From the NCBI GenBank assembly GCA_964017145.1, contig CAXHKQ010000109.1, positions 1-20,154 on the forward strand: a stretch of DNA of 20,154 nt, written 5' to 3'. The notes below the pieces were generated by a model that saw only the letters and a list, made by a program, of their open reading frames with translations, had not been told where the DNA came from and did no database searches. A program made the position numbers and the translations under genes. The DNA is from Agrocybe praecox (Eukaryota; Basidiomycota; Agaricomycetes; Agaricales; Agrocybaceae). Shown piece by piece: positions 18,615 to 20,154 of the stretch (positions are counted from its first letter, which is position 1; every line of letters starts with the position of its first letter).

Positions 18615-19565
18615 ACACGTACCACATCCACGCCAATGAAATCCGACTGGACACGCACGTTCGCGGCCATCCAACGCCGCTGATCGAATGGTGGAAGGAT
18701 GGCATCGTACTCGAGAAATCCAACCATAAGTACGAGCAGACCGTCGACGCCGATGGCAACCTAGAGCTGATCGTGACGCATCCGCATCCCAGCGACAGCG
18801 GCAAGTACTCGTGTCATGCGACCAATCGAGCCGGTGAGCATAGTATCGCTCAGATTGTGGTCTTCGAAGGCATCGCCCAGCATGCCGAATCGAAGCTGGT
18901 GCGGATTTTCCATGCCGATCACCATCGCGTCGAGCAGGCCAAAATCGATGTTCGCGGCGGCATCCCGATAAAACGCGACGAATGGGTGCCACCGCCGACG
19001 CCGCCACCGGAAGAGGACAGACCGAAGAAACATCCGGAACGTAAGAGTCGTTGGGCTCTACCGCCGTCGGAAGCGCCCGGCGAGCCTGCGGAATCATTTT
19101 TGCCAGTGGTCTATCCGCCGATCGTTGTGGAGACAACTTTCGCCAGCGACGACGAGAGCTCTGACGAGGAGCCGCTGTATCAGCGTCGACGCGTCCAGGA
19201 GATTCCGCTGTGCGATCAGCTGCGATTCAAAGTGCTCCTGAACACCGTCACGATGAACGTGGGTGGTCGAGCCAAGTTCACATGCTTCTTGGATGGACTA
19301 GATCAGCACAGCCGCTGGATTCGTGAGAATCCGGATGAGCCGGATCAGCCACTGCATCTCGAGGAAGATGGTCCGAAGTATGTGAGCAATTTGCGGCATG
19401 GTTTGGTGACGCTGGTGGTGAACGATGTGCAGCTGGAAGATGCTGGCGAGTATACGGTGGTGTGTTACAATTGGATCCATGAGATCAGATGCACGGCCAA
19501 GTTGGTGGTGTATGTAAAACAGGAGGTGCTGAAGACGCCAGCGTTCTTTATCAGTGCGATGAAAG
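18615..19565 (+). CDS. Shared Ig-pair exon 2 (rest of Ig-f, linker, Ig-g)
   Basis: Ig-f continues with YHIHANEIRLDTHVRG, EWWKDGIVLEKS and DSGKYSCHATNRAGE; the B-strand cysteine is replaced by Thr. A linker of about 115 residues follows, with a short helix, a WVPPPTPPPEED proline patch, KSRWALPP, and an acidic FASDDESSDEE tract with possible CK2-type serines. Ig-g (about 19217-19516) has FTCFLDG and RWIRENPDEPD (an expanded C to C' turn), and an F strand of GEYTVVCYN, where the cysteine sits two residues late. The exon ends with TPAFFISAMK, the A strand of Ig-h. Confidence 0.85.
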
Positions 19566-19741
19566 GTATTGTTGAGTTTATTATATTCGTCATAGTCTCT
19601 GTCTCGCATTGTCTTTCGTTCAGGTGCTGGGTACGTACATACAGTTTATGTTGGATAGATTTACTTTTTTTCGTATTCACGCGTTCGCTGTCTTATCGCA
19701 AACCATTCTGAATGTTCTCACCTCATTCTCGCCAACTTCAG
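19566..19741 (+). other. 176-bp phase-1 intron inside Ig-h
   Basis: Donor GTATTG at 19566 and acceptor CTTCAG ending at 19741, preceded by a pyrimidine-rich stretch, define it. An upstream AG at 19622-19623 would lead within about a dozen codons to a stop. This intron is more than twice the length of the other small introns but sits at the same Ig position. Confidence 0.85.
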
Positions 19742-20154
19742 ATTCATACCTCAGTCACACCAATCAGCTCATTCTCGAGTGCAAGGTGCACGGCAATCCG
19801 CAGCCGAAGACCACCTGGCTGCGGCATGGCATCACGGTACGCGAGTCCGAACGCTACTCGACCATCGAGCATCGTGATGGCTCGCGACAGCTCATAATCT
19901 ATTTGCCGACGGCCGCCGACAACGCCAAGTACGAGTGTGTGGCCACGAACTCGGTGCGAACGGTGCGCATCAGCCGTCAGGTCGACATCAGTGCCCAGTT
20001 GGATCGTTACGAACGCGATCAGCAATGCATCGAAGCCGTTCCGTCTGTTTGCGATGCAAGCGACGCGGAAAACGGTGGTTTCCGCCAGAAGCTAATGTTC
20101 GAAACGTTCCTCAAGAACGTGACAGTACAAGAGGGCCGACCGGTCAAGTTCTTC
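19742..20154 (+). CDS. Shared Ig-pair exon 3 (rest of Ig-h, linker, start of Ig-i), cut by window end
   Basis: Ig-h continues with DSYLSHTNQLILECKVHG, WLRHGITVRESERY and NAKYECVATNSV; both cysteines are present and the domain ends near 19995. A short linker of about 30 residues contains ERDQQCIEAVPSVCDASDAE. Ig-i starts FETFLKNVTVQEGRPVKFF and runs off the window at 20154. The layout repeats that of the previous two exons: a completed phase-1-split Ig, a linker, then a whole Ig. Confidence 0.8.

Larger units (their letters stand above)
1..20154 (+). other. Titin-family giant muscle-protein gene (internal portion)
   Basis: The whole window reads as one plus-strand locus extending beyond both edges. 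Exons 55-2619, 2684-14660, 17714-18541, 18615-19565 and 19742 onward join in frame, and 15305-17648 is an alternative first exon. I count about thirteen Ig domains, two of them incomplete at an edge, plus a long helical array and a disordered region. No kinase, fibronectin, SH3 or RhoGEF domain is visible here. Family knowledge: insect Ig-rich sarcomere proteins include sallimus/kettin, projectin, obscurin/Unc-89, stretchin (Strn-Mlck) and zormin. Paired Igs with long linkers, an internal promoter and a giant unique region fit stretchin best, and zormin is the main alternative. Sarcomere location is inferred from the family. The short introns point to Diptera, but I cannot name a species. Confidence 0.7.

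Noticed and set aside
19619..19660. Alternative acceptor with AG at 19622-19623
   Set aside because: In phase 1 it runs into a stop after about a dozen codons and would not complete the Ig.
19566..19711. Coding read-through of the intron in Ig-h
   Set aside because: The translation becomes hydrophobic and Ig-unlike immediately after the donor. The acceptor at 19741 restores the domain exactly.
1..20154. Transposons, CRISPR arrays, tRNA or rRNA genes
   Set aside because: No terminal inverted repeats with a transposase frame, no regular direct-repeat and spacer array, and no tRNA or rRNA signature was seen. Nearly all of the window is protein-coding.

Overview
The window lies inside one very large plus-strand eukaryotic gene. 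I read it as an insect gene, most likely dipteran, encoding a giant titin-family muscle protein. The evidence is I-set immunoglobulin (Ig) modules carrying WFKDG-type C strands and DSGxYxC-type F strands, long unique linkers, GT-AG introns of only 64, 65 and 73 bp, and a single coding exon of about 12 kb. The nearest named relatives I can suggest are insect stretchin (the Strn-Mlck locus, which has several promoters and paired Ig domains) and, as an alternative, zormin. I do not recognise the sequence well enough to assign a symbol. I see no convincing gene on the minus strand.

Layout. Bases 1-54 are the 3' end of an intron. Exon 55-2619 encodes the end of one Ig domain, three further Ig domains, an acidic Ser/Asp-rich segment and the start of a helical region. 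Its reading frame is broken at three places (about 207-210, 319-323 and 1142-1143), all of which look like small insertions. After a 64-bp phase-0 intron, exon 2684-14660 stays open for 3,992 codons. Its first half is an array of degenerate helical motifs of the form P-L-x-E-L-Q-x-C-L-x-x-I. Its second half is AT-rich, acidic and probably disordered, with helical islands, local tandem duplications and a Lys/Ser-Pro (KSP-like) cluster. It ends with one Ig domain and the first strand of another.

Bases 14661-15304 are non-coding for the long isoform. They appear to hold an internal promoter and 5' UTR, with an exact MEF2-type element and several E-boxes. A second first exon then starts at ATG 15305 and runs to 17648. 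It encodes a Thr-Pro-rich head, a Pro-Lys repeat, a basic patch, a charged single-helix/coiled-coil segment, three Ig domains and the first strand of a fourth. Exons 17714-18541, 18615-19565 and 19742 to the window end continue with pairs of Ig domains separated by long linkers. The last Ig is cut by the window edge.

How it works together. Exons 2684-14660 and 15305-17648 both end, in phase 1, with the same piece of Ig fold (an APxF-type A strand). Both can therefore splice to the exon at 17714 and complete the same Ig domain. The simplest model is a giant isoform that skips 15305-17648, plus a shorter isoform from the internal promoter that begins with that exon. Both would share the downstream Ig-pair rod.

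The observations I rate highest are this mutually exclusive half-Ig exon design, the long helical repeat array that I cannot assign to a known family, and the compact or cysteine-deficient Ig domains.
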